A stretch of DNA of 44,834 bases from Lederbergia sp. NSJ-179 (GTDB lineage: Bacteria; Bacillota; Bacilli; Bacillales; Bacillaceae_C). The number at the start of each line of letters is the position of its first letter. Positions within the stretch are counted from its first letter, which is position 1. The DNA lies in NCBI RefSeq assembly GCF_022867885.1, contig NZ_JALIFP010000035.1, forward strand, positions 1 through 44,834, written 5' to 3'. Positions 44,825-44,834 of this stretch are shown piece by piece. Made by a program: the position numbers and the translations under genes. Below the pieces are notes generated by a model, which saw nothing but the letters and a program-made list of their open reading frames with translations, searched no databases and had not been told where the DNA came from.

Positions 44825-44834
44825 AAAACCAGAA

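Noticed and set aside
37489-44834. SCC-like cassette inserted at rlmH
   Set aside because: No cassette recombinase (ccr) genes, and no recognisable att sequence repeats at the rlmH end were found.

Overview
The window is an oriC-flanking segment of a low-GC Firmicute chromosome, most likely a member of the Bacillaceae. The gene order mnmE-mnmG-rsmG-noc-soj-spo0J-yyaC-DUF951-ychF-(DUF378, bcrC)-rpsF-ssb-rpsR-yybS-gdpP-rplI-dnaC-walRKHIJ-htrA-CxxH-rlmH is that of the Bacillus subtilis chromosome on the side of oriC that carries gidA/gidB. The species cannot be named from this sequence alone. Almost all genes lie on the + strand. No tRNA, rRNA, CRISPR array or intact transposase was seen.

Region 1 (1-8 kb) holds tRNA-modification and rRNA-methylation genes (mnmE, mnmG, rsmG) and the nucleoid occlusion and partition genes (noc, soj, spo0J), with a DnaA-box cluster in front of mnmE and a parS site inside spo0J. 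Region 2 (8-13 kb) holds yyaC, a DUF951 gene, ychF, a DUF378 gene, bcrC and the rpsF-ssb-rpsR operon, with a likely S6:S18 autoregulatory leader and a second parS site between rpsF and ssb. Region 3 (12.9-14.7 kb) is a small decayed island: fragments resembling rpsR, a frameshifted secreted-protein remnant, one unrecognised intact ORF and a frameshifted thymidine kinase remnant. Region 4 (14.9-19.9 kb) is yybS-gdpP-rplI and dnaC. Region 5 (19.9-26.3 kb) sits where purA is found in B. subtilis and instead holds long intergenic repeats, a three-gene carbohydrate-type ABC importer without its ATPase, and helD. Region 6 (26.3-34 kb) is a short-RNA candidate, the walRKHIJ cell-wall regulon genes with a third parS site inside walK, and htrA. 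Region 7 (34-37.5 kb) has more repeats, a second DnaA-box cluster, a CxxH/CxxC mini-protein, a CDF metal exporter, a damaged retropepsin-like gene fused to a stray CDF fragment, and rlmH.

Region 8 (37.6-44.8 kb) is visibly more AT-rich accessory DNA and looks like a defence locus: a small unknown gene, a MazG-like NTP pyrophosphohydrolase, two translationally coupled DNA methyltransferases (one DPPY, one SPPY), and a convergent SF2 helicase with an N-terminal PD-(D/E)XK-like domain. The helicase reading frame continues upstream of its first ATG with family-like sequence until a stop next to a 38-bp perfect palindrome at the window edge, so it appears 5'-truncated.

Two families of structured intergenic repeats deserve attention. 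One is a long nested-hairpin repeat (types I and II) whose inner stems covary between copies. The other is a set of short hairpins whose stems change but whose loop AGGA stays constant. In one place the second is embedded in the first.
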